Shown here: positions 18,483-28,075 of the stretch, piece by piece
How the letters are laid out: each line of letters begins with the position of its first letter
Numbering within the stretch: the first letter of the stretch is position 1
Assembly: GCF_024970185.1 (NCBI RefSeq)
Contig: NZ_CP103965.1
Coordinates: 1,918,001-1,982,000 of the forward strand
Direction: 5' to 3'
Length of the DNA stretch: 64,000 bases
DNA from: Pseudomonas sp. N3-W
GTDB taxonomy: Bacteria > Pseudomonadota > Gammaproteobacteria > Pseudomonadales > Pseudomonadaceae
The notes under the pieces: model-generated
Database searches by the model: none
What the model saw: only the letters and a program-made list of their open reading frames with translations
Told to the model about the DNA's origin: nothing
Program-made: the position numbers and the translations under genes

Positions 18483-19220
18483 TTAAAGCCGAATGATGTT
18501 CAACACGTCGCCCGACAGGCTGACCTGCACCCCGGCACCCCATAACGGGTCGCGACGCAGGTCTTCGGAAACCTTGTAATGCCCGGCGATGGAGATTAGT
18601 TCAGCGCTCATTTGCTGACAGAAAATTCTGGCCTTGGTGTCGCCTTTTACGCCGGCCAGCACGCGACCGCGCATAGGGCCGTATACATGGATATTGCCAT
18701 CGGCGAGAAGTTCCGCGCCCGGACTTACCGACGAAATGACCACCAGATCGCCACCCTGGGCATAAATCTGCTGCCCGCCGCGTACTGGCGAAGTGATGAC
18801 CTTGGTCGGTTTGATGGTCGGTTCCGGTGGTTTTTCCGGCTTTTTCGCAACGACGCCTTCGGTCGGGTCCAACGGACGCTCGCGAGCGCCCGATGGCGGC
18901 AGCACCGGCAAATCCACGGCGATGGCAGCAGCGATGTCTTCGATGCGGCTGGCGCGGATCGCCAGGGTACGCAGGCCGTGCTGGCGGCATACGCGCATCA
19001 GCCCCGGCAAGTCGACCGCGCCTTCGCTGGCCGGGAGTTTGTCCAGGGCCAGGACCAGCGGCGCATTGCTGAAGAAGTTCGGCGCCTGGGCCACCTTGGC
19101 GGCCAGCTGCCGATCAAGGTTTTCGAGGTCGTTACGGGCCAGTTCCAGCACCGTAATGGCGAGCATGCTGCCCTTCAACTGGAACACGGGCTCTTGGTCT
19201 AGCGATTCGGTTTGGCTCAT
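18483..19220 (-). CDS. minC: Septum-site determining inhibitor MinC
   Basis: About 245 residues. The N-terminal FtsZ-inhibiting domain ([15 protein letters not shown]) is joined by a Pro-rich linker ([15 protein letters not shown]) to a C-terminal beta-helix domain ([16 protein letters not shown]) that binds MinD and mediates dimerisation. MinC blocks FtsZ ring formation away from mid-cell. I start it at the ATG giving MSQTESLDQ; upstream in-frame ATGs would add up to eight residues. It is divergent from lpxL. Confidence 0.95.
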   Translation of the reverse strand: MSQTESLDQEPVFQLKGSMLAITVLELARNDLENLDRQLAAKVAQAPNFFSNAPLVLALDKLPASEGAVDLPGLMRVCRQHGLRTLAIRASRIEDIAAAIAVDLPVLPPSGARERPLDPTEGVVAKKPEKPPEPTIKPTKVITSPVRGGQQIYAQGGDLVVISSVSPGAELLADGNIHVYGPMRGRVLAGVKGDTKARIFCQQMSAELISIAGHYKVSEDLRRDPLWGAGVQVSLSGDVLNIIRL

Positions 19221-19338
19221 GGTCGGCATACAACGGCTTGTCACTAAAAGTGCCGAGACTTATAACGAGAACGCCCGCGAGCCGCAAGCCGGGTCGAACG
19301 ATGTAGAATGCGCGGCCATTGTCTTGACGGAAGCTTTA

Positions 19339-20271
19339 ATGGATCGCCCGCGTTTTCGAGCAGCATTTCTTTCTCCGCGTTTCTGGCCGCTGTGGTGCGG
19401 GCTGGGGCTGTTGTGGCTGATTGTGCAGTTGCCGTATCCGGCGTTGCTGTTTGTCGGCCGCGCTCTGGGTGCGTTGATGTATCGGGTGGCCGGCGACCGA
19501 CGGCGCATTGCCAAGCGCAATCTGGAGCTGTGCTTCCCGGAAAAAACCGCCGTGGAGCGCAAGCGTCTGCTCAAGGAAAATTTCGCCTCCACCGGCATCG
19601 CCTTCTTTGAAATGGCCATGAGCTGGTGGTGGTCGCGTCAGCGGCTGGCGAAGCTGGCGCACGTCGAAGGCCTGGAACACTTGAAAAAAGCCCAGCGCGA
19701 CGGCAAGGGCGTGATTCTCATGGCCCTGCATTTCACCACGCTGGAAATCGGTGCGGCGTTGCTCGGTCAGCAGCACACCATCGATGGCATGTACCGCGAG
19801 CATAAAAATCCGCTGTTCGACTTCATCCAGCGTCGTGGCCGCGAGCGGCACAACCTCGATTCACTGGCGGTGGAACGTGACGATGTGCGTGGCATGCTCA
19901 AACTGCTGCGCGCAGGCCGTGCGATCTGGTACGCACCGGATCAGGACTATGGCGCCAAGCAAAGTATCTTCGTGCCGCTGTTCGGCATTCAGGCCGCGAC
20001 CGTGACCGCCACCAGCAAGTTTGCACGGCTGGGCAAGGCGCTGGTGGTGCCGTTTACTCAAGAGCGTCTGGCCGACAACAGCGGTTATCGGCTGGTGATT
20101 CACCCGCCGCTCGACGGTTTTCCCGGCGAGACCGAAGAGGCGGACTGCATCCGCATCAACCAATGGGTTGAAGGCGCCTTGCGTGATTGCCCGCAGCAAT
20201 ACCTCTGGGCTCATCGCCGCTTCAAGAGCCGCCCGCCGGGCGAGCCGAAACTGTACGCCAAGCGCGGCTGA
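19339..20271 (+). CDS. lpxL: Lipid A biosynthesis lauroyl acyltransferase (HtrB/LpxL family)
   Basis: A 310-residue inner-membrane acyltransferase adding a secondary laurate to Kdo2-lipid IVA or a related precursor. One N-terminal membrane helix (LWCGLGLLWLIVQLPYPALL) is followed by the catalytic HX4E motif in ALHFTTLEIGAALL and the conserved YAPDQDYG. The open frame extends far upstream, but ATG 19339 with GACGGAAG before it gives the family's normal length. Pseudomonads carry two HtrB paralogues; which secondary acyl site this one uses cannot be decided here. Confidence 0.9.
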   Translation: MDRPRFRAAFLSPRFWPLWCGLGLLWLIVQLPYPALLFVGRALGALMYRVAGDRRRIAKRNLELCFPEKTAVERKRLLKENFASTGIAFFEMAMSWWWSRQRLAKLAHVEGLEHLKKAQRDGKGVILMALHFTTLEIGAALLGQQHTIDGMYREHKNPLFDFIQRRGRERHNLDSLAVERDDVRGMLKLLRAGRAIWYAPDQDYGAKQSIFVPLFGIQAATVTATSKFARLGKALVVPFTQERLADNSGYRLVIHPPLDGFPGETEEADCIRINQWVEGALRDCPQQYLWAHRRFKSRPPGEPKLYAKRG

Positions 20272-20308
20272 CCCCGCGTTTTTTCCTTAAGCACCATGGA
20301 GTGTTGCG

Positions 20309-21469
20309 ATGAGCCCAGCTGAACCGGTTACAGGATTGATTCTTTCCGGCGGCGGGGCTCGGGCGGCCTATCAGGTGGGTGTGCTGGCGGCAATTGCCGA
20401 ATTGCTGCCGCCGGGGGCGGACAACCCTTTTCCGGTAATCGTCGGCACCTCGGCCGGGGCGATCAACGCCGTCAGCCTGGCCAGTGGGGCGATGGATTTT
20501 CGTGGCGCCATCGAGCGTCTGACAGCCTTCTGGCAGGGCTTTCGCAGTCATTTGGTATTGCGCAGCGACTGGCCCGGCGTCATCCATCAGGCCAGCCGTT
20601 TTGTCAGCCACAGTTTGCTCGGCCTCGGCGCGCATGTGCCCGTAGCGCTATTGAACAGTTCGCCGTTGCGCGGACTGCTCAGCGACAAGCTGCAAATGAA
20701 CGGCATCGCCGAGGCCATCGCGCAGAAGCAACTGCACGCGGTGGCGGTGACGGCGTTCGGTTATGAGTCCGGTCAGGCGGTGACCTTCTATCAGGGGGGC
20801 CGCACCATTGATGCCTGGCTGCGCCACCGGCGGATCGGCATCCCGACCCAATTGTCCGTCGAACATCTGTTGGCCAGTTCCGCCATTCCCTTGCTGTTCG
20901 CGCCGGTGAAAATCGGCGAAGAATATTTTGGCGACGGGGCGGTGCGGCAGTCGGCCCCGATCAGCCCGGCCCTGCACCTGGGCGCGAGCCGGGTGCTGGT
21001 GGTGGGCGTCAGCGGCAACCCGCGCGGCGTGGATCCGCAGCAGCCGCTACAGCGCACCTACACCGGTCAGCAGCCGACGCTGGCGCAGATCGGCGGGCAC
21101 ATGCTCAACAGCACCTTCATTGACAGCCTGGAAAGCGACATCGAGTTGTTGCAGCGTCTGAACCAGTTCAGCCACCTGATGCCCGCTGGCACGCCAGTCC
21201 GTGAACTGGGCGTGGCGCCGGTGGACGTGCTGGTGATTTCGCCGAGCCAGCCGATTGATGAAATCGCTGCGCGCCATCGTCAGGAATTGCCGGCAGCATT
21301 GCGCCTGTTTTTACGCGGACCGGGTGCGACCAAGACCAGTGGGGCGGGGGTGTTGAGTTATCTGTTGTTCGAGTCTGGGTATTGCAGCGAGTTGATTGAT
21401 CTGGGGCGCCGGGATGCATTGGCGAAGAAGGAAGAGTTGTGCCGGTTTCTGGGAATTAACGGGGCTTGA
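20309..21469 (+). CDS. Patatin-like phospholipase
   Basis: A 386-residue serine hydrolase with a Ser-Asp dyad. The oxyanion loop is SGGGARAAYQVGV near residue 15, the nucleophile elbow is GTSAG near residue 50 and the Asp is in FGDGAVRQSAP near 210. It probably hydrolyses acyl chains of phospholipids or acylglycerols. No signal peptide is visible. It follows lpxL by 37 bases, so both may act in lipid metabolism from one transcript. A REP pair follows the stop. Confidence 0.86.
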   Translation: MSPAEPVTGLILSGGGARAAYQVGVLAAIAELLPPGADNPFPVIVGTSAGAINAVSLASGAMDFRGAIERLTAFWQGFRSHLVLRSDWPGVIHQASRFVSHSLLGLGAHVPVALLNSSPLRGLLSDKLQMNGIAEAIAQKQLHAVAVTAFGYESGQAVTFYQGGRTIDAWLRHRRIGIPTQLSVEHLLASSAIPLLFAPVKIGEEYFGDGAVRQSAPISPALHLGASRVLVVGVSGNPRGVDPQQPLQRTYTGQQPTLAQIGGHMLNSTFIDSLESDIELLQRLNQFSHLMPAGTPVRELGVAPVDVLVISPSQPIDEIAARHRQELPAALRLFLRGPGATKTSGAGVLSYLLFESGYCSELIDLGRRDALAKKEELCRFLGINGA

Positions 21470-21485
21470 GATTGGCGGTGCGGCT

Positions 21486-21567
21486 ATCGCCAGCAAGCTC
21501 GCTCCCACATTTGATCGCATTCTCATGGGAGAACACCATCACCTGTGGGAGCGAGCTTGCTCGCGAT
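21486..21567. repeat. REP pair (tail-first arrangement)
   Basis: Two REP units in the opposite arrangement to the other REPINs (ATCGCCAGCAAGCTCGC first, GCGAGCTTGCTCGCGAT last), between the convergent patatin and porin genes. Confidence 0.88.
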
Positions 21568-21577
21568 GCTTTTACGA

Positions 21578-22369
21578 TCAGAAGTGGAACTTGACCAGGA
21601 AGCTCGTCACGTTCTGATTGGTCGTGAACGCACGGGTGTCATCAATCCCGTACTTGTCTTTCCAGTAGTCGTATTCCACACCCACATACAACTGCTTCGC
21701 ACCGAAATTCAGTGCCTTGCCCAAGTCGTATTTGACCTGCGGGTTGAAGTGCAGGTTGGCGTGGTAGTCGCCACGGGCGTTGGTGTCGTTGTCGACCACC
21801 CAGTCCATGTAGCCATCGATCAGCACGCTCGAATCGCCGACCGGGATGGTGTAGGACCAGACCGGGGTGATTTGCCAGACATTGTTGCCCGGACGGTCGC
21901 CATCGGGGTGACGCTGGTAGAAGTTCAACTGGAAGTAGTCAAAGCCAGGGATCGCCAGGTCGAAGCCAGGACCGATCAGGTAGGACTCGACATCGCCTTC
22001 ACCAAACTCGTACGTCATCGCCAGCAGCACGTCTTTGATCGGGCCGAATTCGATCTTCTGGTCCAGCACCTTGCCCAGCGAAATACGCGGGCTGAACTCA
22101 CCGTAGGTGGAGTTCGGGCCGGAATGGGCGTCGTCCTTGCCGTTGTAGAAGATCTTGTCGACGAACAGGAAGTTATCCCCGTATTTCCAGGCGTCGGCGT
22201 GCTCGAAGGTGATGGTCTGCTGGATGGCCGGGTTGACCTTGAAGTCCTTGCCGTAAAGGTAGGTCAGGCTGTTGTTCTGCCACAGCAGCAGGTCGCCATC
22301 GCCGGCCATCGCCTGGCCGCCGGCCAGCAAGGATCCCGCGAGCATCAGGCTGGTGCACGTACGTTTCAT
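21578..22369 (-). CDS. Outer-membrane Tsx/OmpK-like channel protein
   Basis: A 263-residue outer-membrane protein. MKRTCTSLMLAGSLLAGG is a signal peptide ending at AMA, and the mature part alternates short beta-strands and ends with Phe (VKFHF), as porins do. It resembles the nucleoside channel Tsx/OmpK family. The ORF extends upstream, but ATG 22369 with GGGAGC before it starts exactly at the signal peptide. Its place at the end of the uric acid cluster suggests it lets purines cross the outer membrane (inference). A candidate sigma-54 promoter lies 107 bases upstream of the start codon. Confidence 0.85.
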   Translation of the reverse strand: MKRTCTSLMLAGSLLAGGQAMAGDGDLLLWQNNSLTYLYGKDFKVNPAIQQTITFEHADAWKYGDNFLFVDKIFYNGKDDAHSGPNSTYGEFSPRISLGKVLDQKIEFGPIKDVLLAMTYEFGEGDVESYLIGPGFDLAIPGFDYFQLNFYQRHPDGDRPGNNVWQITPVWSYTIPVGDSSVLIDGYMDWVVDNDTNARGDYHANLHFNPQVKYDLGKALNFGAKQLYVGVEYDYWKDKYGIDDTRAFTTNQNVTSFLVKFHF

Positions 22370-22838
22370 TCGGTTGCTCCCAAAAAGTAGGTGGTTCCAC
22401 GTTATTTTTTTAAGGTCGGCGCTCTGGTGTGGCGCCTGTTGGTGCGGCTGTAAAAACTCATCCAATCGGTCAGCTTTAGTGCTGTTAGCAAGAGCTGAGC
22501 CAGGGCTTTCGAAAAGCAAAAAAACTCCCGTTCGGCAGCTCGAAAGCTGTCGATTGAGAGGTTTTTGTGAATGCCTTGGTACTGGCCAGCGCCGGGATAA
22601 GTTGGCTTTCTGGTCAGGAATTAAATCCGGGCTTTTTTTTAGACCGAATTCGGGCGGCCGCGGAGAATACTGACTCCTTGGCCAGGTCTCAAGTGCCCTG
22701 CAACAGCGCACCGACGACAGGTTTGGGGCAGGGACGGCGGCAGCCGGCCTGTCGTTGCCAAACGACAGACTTGAGTGGGTAAAAACCATCTGTTGCTTCC
22801 TCTTGTTTTTATTGTTGAGGCGCAGGCAGTTGCTGACC
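22370..22838. other. Gene-free stretch upstream of the porin
   Basis: No gene is supported in these 469 bases. They hold the porin leader, the -24/-12 element at 22487-22502 and a small hairpin CAGCT-CGAA-AGCTG at 22536-22549. The hairpin lies about 60-73 bases upstream of the predicted start and could be an activator site. Confidence 0.6.
22487..22502 (-). promoter_or_regulatory. Candidate sigma-54 promoter of the Tsx-like porin
   Basis: Minus strand TGGCTC-AGCTC-TTGCT, one mismatch from consensus with correct GG/GC spacing, and identical in all conserved positions to the element before the ABC importer. The predicted start is near 22476. Confidence 0.5.
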
Positions 22839-22928
22839 TGTGGGAGCGGGCTTGCTCGCGAAAGCGTCGGATCAGTCAACGGTGATGTTGAATGTAATGA
22901 CCTCTTCGCGAGCAAGCCCGCTCCCACA
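22839..22928. repeat. REPIN
   Basis: Inverted pair of TGTGGGAGCGGGCTTGCTCG units directly downstream of the purine permease stop. Confidence 0.9.
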
Positions 22929-22947
22929 GGGCTTGGTGTTGTCCGGG

Positions 22948-24306
22948 CTAGTGGGTATGAGCCTGGCAGTCGTTCATCGCGGCGCGCTCGCGGCCGCCAA
23001 GGATGTTGAACAGCAGGTTCAACGACAGGGCACTCAAGGTCGCCATGGCGATGCCGCTGTGGGTGATCGGGCTCATCCACAATGGCAGGTGGGCGAAGAA
23101 CTCCGGTTTCACCACCGGGATCAGGCCCATGCCGATGCTCACCGCTACCAGCAGCTGGTTACGGCGATCACCGATGTCGGCCTCCTGAAGAATCTTGATC
23201 CCGGTGGCGGCGACCATGCCGAACATCGCAATCGCCGCACCGCCCAGAACGGCCGGTGGAATCGAGGCGACCAGGAACGCCGCTTTCGGCAGCAGGCTCA
23301 GCACCACCAGCAAACCACCGGCGACGATGGTCACCGAGCGGCAACGCACGCCGGTCATCTGCACCAGGCCGATGTTCTGGGCAAACGAGGAGTGGGTGAA
23401 GGTGTTGAAGAAGCCGGCGAAAAATGACGCGCCGGCATCACACAGCAGCCCGCGACGCAGCATGCGTGGGCAGACTTCCTGACCGGTGATCTTGCCCAGC
23501 GCGAGGAACATGCCGGTGGACTCGACGAAGATGATCACCACCACCAGGCACATGGAAAGAATTGGTGCGAGTTCAAATTTCGGCATGCCGAAGTGCAGCG
23601 GGGTGACGATTTGCAGCCACGGCGCCTGCGCCATTCCGCTGAGGTCGACCATGCCGATCAGGCCGCACAGTGCGTAACCCAGGCACATGCCGATCAGCAC
23701 GGAAATGTTGACCCAGAAACCGCGCATGAAGCGGTGGATCAATAGAATGGTGGCCAGCACCAGCGCGGCGATGGCGAGGTAAATCGGTGAACCGAATTGT
23801 GCCGCGCCAGCACCGCCGCCGGCCCAGTTCACGGCCACGGGGAACAGCGACAGACCGATCGAGGTGATGACCGTGCCGGTCACCAGCGGTGGGAAGAAAC
23901 GCACGACCCTGGACATGAACGGCGCGATGATCATGCCGAAGAACCCGGCGGCGATGGTTGCGCCGAAGATCCCCTGCAAACCGACACCCGGCATGCCGGC
24001 CATGGCGACCATGCTGCCGACCGCCGCGAAACTGGCGCCCATCATCACCGGCATGCGGATGCCCATCGGGCCGATGCCGAGCGATTGCACAATGGTGGCG
24101 ATCCCGGCCACCAGCAGGTCGGCGTTGATCAGGAAGGCGATTTCTTCACGACTCAGGCCAGCGGCCTGTCCGATGATCAGCGGCACCGCGATGGCCCCAC
24201 CGTACATCAGCAGAACGTGTTGCAGGCCGACCAGGATCAGTTGCAACAGGGGCAAACGCTGAATGGCGGGTGCGTCGGGGATGCGCGCTTCGGATAGCTC
24301 GGACAT
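22948..24306 (-). CDS. Purine permease, NCS2 family (urate/xanthine type)
   Basis: A 452-residue permease with about 14 membrane helices. LQHVLLMYGGAIAVPLIIG is the typical NCS2 first helix with its His, and the signature region includes FVESTGMFLALGKITGQEV and, later, FNTFTHSSFAQNIGLVQMTGV. The urate/xanthine branch imports the purine with protons. Its place next to puuD and the other uricolytic genes makes uric acid the best guess. It is read in the same direction as puuD with a REP-containing gap of 165 bases, so it may be in the same transcript. Confidence 0.88.
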   Translation of the reverse strand: MSELSEARIPDAPAIQRLPLLQLILVGLQHVLLMYGGAIAVPLIIGQAAGLSREEIAFLINADLLVAGIATIVQSLGIGPMGIRMPVMMGASFAAVGSMVAMAGMPGVGLQGIFGATIAAGFFGMIIAPFMSRVVRFFPPLVTGTVITSIGLSLFPVAVNWAGGGAGAAQFGSPIYLAIAALVLATILLIHRFMRGFWVNISVLIGMCLGYALCGLIGMVDLSGMAQAPWLQIVTPLHFGMPKFELAPILSMCLVVVIIFVESTGMFLALGKITGQEVCPRMLRRGLLCDAGASFFAGFFNTFTHSSFAQNIGLVQMTGVRCRSVTIVAGGLLVVLSLLPKAAFLVASIPPAVLGGAAIAMFGMVAATGIKILQEADIGDRRNQLLVAVSIGMGLIPVVKPEFFAHLPLWMSPITHSGIAMATLSALSLNLLFNILGGRERAAMNDCQAHTH

Positions 24307-24396
24307 GCAACACCTCGGATCTTTTTTATTCTTGTGATTTACAACTGCGGTGCTGCTGGCAGTTGTATTCGAATCAGGTGGGCCGCGTTGCGGCCA

Positions 24397-24460
24397 ATCG
24401 CGGGCAAGCCCGCTCCCACAGGGATCGATGGAGTCCTTGTGGGAGCGAGCCTGCTCGCGA
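24397..24460. repeat. REP pair
   Basis: One REP unit (ATCGCGGGCAAGCCCGC) and one inverted unit of the GAGCCTGCTCGC type, 17 bases apart, between puuD and the permease. Confidence 0.88.
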
Positions 24461-24471
24461 AGCTTTTTTAC

Positions 24472-25770
24472 TTAATTGACCTGCGCCCCCTGGTTGATCC
24501 AGGCGCCAATCAGGTCACGTTCCTGCTGGGTCATCTGGGTGATGTTGCCCAGCGGCATGATCTGGCTGGCGACGGCTTGTGCCTGGATACGCGGGGCCAG
24601 TTGCTGGATTTGTTGCGGGGTATCGAACATCACGCCGGCCGGTGCCGCACTGAACAGCGGGCTGGTCGGTTTGGCCGAATGGCAGACGGCGCAGCGTTCC
24701 TGGATCACGCTGTGAACCTTGTCGAATACAGGGCCCTGATTCGAGGCCTGAGCCGGTGCAGCGGCCGGTGCGGCAGGCGCGGCTTCAGCCGGTTTGGCAC
24801 CACCGCCCAGAGCCGTTTCCGGCAATGGTTGATACTCGATTTTTGCCGGTGCCTTGGCCACGTCAGGGGTGGTCATCGGTGCGGGACCGGTGACGTACGC
24901 CAGGCTGATCATGCCAACCGCCGCCACCGGCAGTGTCCAGGCAAATTTGTGGCTGTTGTGGCGGGTGTTGAAGTAGTGACGCACCAACACCGCCAACACC
25001 GCGATCCCGGCCAGGATCAACCAGTTGTACTGGCTGCCGTAGGTGCTCGGGAAGTGGTTGCTGATCATGATGAACAGCACCGGCAAGGTGAAGTAGTTGT
25101 TGTGACGCGAACGCAGCAAGCCTTTGGCCGGCAGCGCCGGATCGGGTGTGCGGTTCTCGGCAATCGCCGCCACCAGCGCGCGCTGGGCCGGCATGATGAT
25201 GCGGAACACGTTGCCGACCATGATGGTGCCGATGATCGCGCCGACGTGCAGGTACGCACCACGACCGCTGAACACTTTACTGAAGCCGTAGGCGGCCGCA
25301 ATGATCAGCACGAACAGGATGCCACCAAGCAGGGCGGGGCGTTTGCCCAGCGCCGAATCGCAGAGGAAGGAGTAGACGAACCAGCCGATGAACAGCGAGC
25401 CGATACCGATGGCCACGCCTTCTGGGCCGCTCAGGGTGCTGCCCGGAGCCAGCAGGTAGAGCGTCGGGTTGGAGTAGAACACCACGCACAGCAGCGCGAT
25501 CCCCGACATCCAGGTGAAATAGGCTTCCCATTTGAACCAGTGCAGGTTGTCCGGCATGGTCGGTGGGGCCAGTTTGTATTTTTCCAGGTGGTAGATACCG
25601 CCGCCGTGGATCGCCCACAGATCGCCCGCCAGACCACTTTTCGGGTTGACCCGATTGAGGTTGTTTTCCAGCCAGACGAAATAGAACGACGCGCCGATCC
25701 AGGCCACGCCAGTAATCATGTGAACCCAGCGCACGCTCAGGTTCAGCCATTCCAACAGATGTGCTTCCAC
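24472..25770 (-). CDS. puuD: Urate hydroxylase PuuD (membrane-bound, cytochrome c domain)
   Basis: A 432-residue integral membrane protein. The first 300 residues hold about eight helices of the urate oxidase N-terminal family (WVHMITGVAWIGASFYFVWLE). An Ala/Pro-rich linker follows, then a cytochrome c domain with the haem motif CAVCH near residue 362 and an axial Met in SQIMPLGN. PuuD oxidises urate to 5-hydroxyisourate with electrons passing to the respiratory chain instead of directly to oxygen. Translation starts at GTG 25770. It replaces the soluble uricase PucL. Confidence 0.92.
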   Translation of the reverse strand: MEAHLLEWLNLSVRWVHMITGVAWIGASFYFVWLENNLNRVNPKSGLAGDLWAIHGGGIYHLEKYKLAPPTMPDNLHWFKWEAYFTWMSGIALLCVVFYSNPTLYLLAPGSTLSGPEGVAIGIGSLFIGWFVYSFLCDSALGKRPALLGGILFVLIIAAAYGFSKVFSGRGAYLHVGAIIGTIMVGNVFRIIMPAQRALVAAIAENRTPDPALPAKGLLRSRHNNYFTLPVLFIMISNHFPSTYGSQYNWLILAGIAVLAVLVRHYFNTRHNSHKFAWTLPVAAVGMISLAYVTGPAPMTTPDVAKAPAKIEYQPLPETALGGGAKPAEAAPAAPAAAPAQASNQGPVFDKVHSVIQERCAVCHSAKPTSPLFSAAPAGVMFDTPQQIQQLAPRIQAQAVASQIMPLGNITQMTQQERDLIGAWINQGAQVN

Positions 25771-25820
25771 AGTCTTTACCTCTCGCCTGTCACTCTGTCG
25801 TCGAGTGATCAGACCTTCTC

Positions 25821-26324
25821 TTATTGGTGGGGGGCGAGGATCAGACGCTCATCCTCTTTGAAAAAATGCTCATCGCAGTTATTGCCTGTGCCACTGCGAT
25901 CAACCACCAGGAAGTCATCCCGCTTTTCGATCGTCAGCACCGGGTGGTGCCAGACGCCGCGATGGTAATTGATGCCCTGCCTGCCGTTGGTGACGAAGGC
26001 GCGGACCAAGCCTGATACAGGTTCATCGCCAAGTGGCGCGACCACGATCAGAAAAGGGTTGCCGAGCAGCGGAATGAAAGCCTGGCTGCCCAGCGGGTGA
26101 CGCTCCAGCATGCAGACGGTCAGCGGCATGTCCTGCGCATCGGCGCGGAAGATGCTGATGATTGCGTTGTCTTCTGGCGTGGCGGTCTGCACCGTCGCCA
26201 GTTTATGAAAGCGCATGGTCGAACCGTTGTTGATCATGAAGTGATCGCTGCCATCGGTTTCGATCACGTCACCGAAAGGGGCGAAGGCTTCTTTGGTCAG
26301 CGGTTCAATCGTTAGTGTGCGCAT
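25821..26324 (-). CDS. allA: Ureidoglycolate lyase
   Basis: A 167-residue cupin-fold enzyme that splits ureidoglycolate into glyoxylate and urea, the last step of the pathway encoded here. Family features seen are LTKEAFAPFGDVIE at the N terminus, GRQGINYHRGVWHHPVL with metal-site His residues, and FLVVDRSG near the C terminus. Length is normal. It lies 50 bases upstream of puuD and downstream of allantoicase in the same direction. Confidence 0.93.
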   Translation of the reverse strand: MRTLTIEPLTKEAFAPFGDVIETDGSDHFMINNGSTMRFHKLATVQTATPEDNAIISIFRADAQDMPLTVCMLERHPLGSQAFIPLLGNPFLIVVAPLGDEPVSGLVRAFVTNGRQGINYHRGVWHHPVLTIEKRDDFLVVDRSGTGNNCDEHFFKEDERLILAPHQ

Positions 26325-26359
26325 GCGGGTCTTCTTACCTTGAATTCTGTGTTGTTTAT

Positions 26360-26465
26360 TGTGGCGAGGGAGCTTGCTCCCGTTGGACTGCGCAGCAGTC
26401 CCCTTTCTTCCTGGAGAAAAGCGGGGCCGCTTCGCAGCCCAGCGGGAGCAAGCTCCCTCGCCACA
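26360..26465. repeat. REPIN, second sequence class
   Basis: Inverted pair built on GTGGCGAGGGAGCTTGCTCC, clearly different from the GTGGGAGCG class, between alc and allA. The loop contains a further imperfect inverted repeat. Confidence 0.88.
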
Positions 26466-26475
26466 GGTTCACCGC

Positions 26476-27471
26476 TTACTTGGCGACCTTGCCCAATACG
26501 CGCAGGCGGCTTACGCCACCATCCGGGAACACGTTCAGGCGGATGTGGGTGATCGGGCCCAGCGCCTTGATCTGCTCGGCGAAGGTGTGTTCGGCATGCA
26601 TTTCCAGTTTCTGTGCCGGCAGCAGTTCGCGCCAGAACAGCGATTGGGTTTCGATCTGGCTGTCGGTGCCGCCCTTGACGAACGCGCCCTGGATCGAGCA
26701 GGTGTCCGGGTAGTTGCCCTTGAAGTGCAGGGTGTCGACGATGACTTTCTCGATCTCGCCGGCATGACCCAGCGCCACGATCACCCAGTCGTTGCCCGGC
26801 GTGCGACGCCGCGCGGTTTCCCAGCCGTCGCCCATGTTGATGCCACGGCCCGGGTTGAGGATGTTGCTCATGCGACCGAAGTGTTCGTCGGAGCAGGCGA
26901 GGGCGCGGCCACCGTTGAGGGCTGCGGCCAGGTCAACCTGCTCGTTGTCGCCAACCGCCGACCAGTCACGGAACGGAATACCGTAGACACGCAGACGGGC
27001 CACGCCGCCATCCGGGTAGATGTTGAAGCGCAGGTGGCTGAACGCCTGGTCGTTATTGATTTCGTGGTAGTGATGGCTATTGCCTTGCAGCTCGACGGCA
27101 GACAGCACTTCAACCCACTGGGTGTTTTCGGTCGGTTCGCCTTCGGCCAGGAAGCAGGCCTCCAGGGACGCCGATGGCGGGAAGTTGCCGGTGAAGAATG
27201 AAGTGTCGATGTCCACGCCTTTGATCGAACCCGGCACGCCCAGGCGGATCACCGCGCTGTCGTAGCCTTCAAAGCGCTTGCGGCGCGACTCCCAGCCGTC
27301 CATCCACTTGCCGTTGTCATCGAACACGCCCTCCTTCCATACGGCCGGGGTCGGTTGGAACAGACGATTGGCGTCTGCGAACCAGTCATCGGTGACCGAG
27401 ATGATTTTGGTGCCCAGGCGGGCGTCGGCCAGGTTGACGAACTTCTCGAAAGGTACGGCGTAAGCTTTCAT
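26476..27471 (-). CDS. alc: Allantoicase
   Basis: A 331-residue enzyme made of two similar jelly-roll domains, visible as the repeated segments [19 protein letters not shown] (near residue 145) and [19 protein letters not shown] (near the C terminus). It hydrolyses allantoate to ureidoglycolate and urea in the cytoplasm. It lies between uraD and allA; the 88-base gap to uraD has no obvious terminator. Confidence 0.95.
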   Translation of the reverse strand: MKAYAVPFEKFVNLADARLGTKIISVTDDWFADANRLFQPTPAVWKEGVFDDNGKWMDGWESRRKRFEGYDSAVIRLGVPGSIKGVDIDTSFFTGNFPPSASLEACFLAEGEPTENTQWVEVLSAVELQGNSHHYHEINNDQAFSHLRFNIYPDGGVARLRVYGIPFRDWSAVGDNEQVDLAAALNGGRALACSDEHFGRMSNILNPGRGINMGDGWETARRRTPGNDWVIVALGHAGEIEKVIVDTLHFKGNYPDTCSIQGAFVKGGTDSQIETQSLFWRELLPAQKLEMHAEHTFAEQIKALGPITHIRLNVFPDGGVSRLRVLGKVAK

Positions 27472-27559
27472 TCTTCTTGTCTGCCTTTAATAAGTTGGCT
27501 TGGGATGCTTGCAGGGCCCTGGGCGATGTATGCGTTCAGTGTCGCTCGGGCCAAGCGCG

Positions 27560-28075
27560 CTATAGGGTCAGTAAACGAAACAACGCAATCTTGTTGATCT
27601 GCGCCAGCGCGCATTTGAACTCGGTGTTTTCCGGGTTGTGAATGCGCGTTTCGAACGCCGCGAGGATCTGACGCCGGTTGCTGCCTTTTACCGCCATGAT
27701 GAAGGGAAACTTGAACTTGGCCTTGTAGGCGTCGTTCAGCTCGGTGAAGCGCTGGAACTCTTCGGCCGTGCATTGGTGAATACCGGCGCCAGCTTGTTCA
27801 TGGGTGCTGGCTTCGGTCAGTTCGCCCTGGACGGCAGCTTTGCCGGCCAGGTCGGGGTGAGCGTTGATCAGAGCCAGCTGACTGGCGTGATCGGCACTCA
27901 ACAGGATGTCGCTCATGCGTTGGTGCAGGGTTTCGATCTCGTCGATCGCCGCGTCCTGCCCCAGGTCGAAGGCCTTCTCGGCCACCCATGGCGAATGTTC
28001 GTAGATGTCGGCAAAGGCTTTGACGAACGCGTCGCGGCTCAGGGTCGATGGCTTCAGGGTTTGAAAGGTGCTCAT
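27560..28075 (-). CDS. uraD: OHCU decarboxylase
   Basis: A 171-residue helical protein that converts 2-oxo-4-hydroxy-4-carboxy-5-ureidoimidazoline to S-allantoin. The catalytic His is in LINAHPDLAGKAAV, with THEQAGAG following, and KFKFPFIMAVKG forms the substrate pocket. I start at the ATG giving MSTFQTLKPSTLS; it overlaps the puuE stop by 4 bases (ATGA), so the two are translationally coupled. Confidence 0.95.
   Translation of the reverse strand: MSTFQTLKPSTLSRDAFVKAFADIYEHSPWVAEKAFDLGQDAAIDEIETLHQRMSDILLSADHASQLALINAHPDLAGKAAVQGELTEASTHEQAGAGIHQCTAEEFQRFTELNDAYKAKFKFPFIMAVKGSNRRQILAAFETRIHNPENTEFKCALAQINKIALFRLLTL

Noticed and set aside
18793..19338. Upstream in-frame extension of lpxL
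   Set aside because: It is antisense to minC and lies before a normal start with ribosome-binding site; the family length fits the shorter protein.
24331..24343. TTGTGATTTACAA before the purine permease as a regulon operator
   Set aside because: The arms match but the spacing is three bases longer than in TTGTATACAA, so the same protein is unlikely to bind it.
24334..25968. 544-codon plus-strand frame opposite puuD
   Set aside because: Its translation is rich in His, Arg and Gln with no recognisable domain, and puuD on the other strand is certain.
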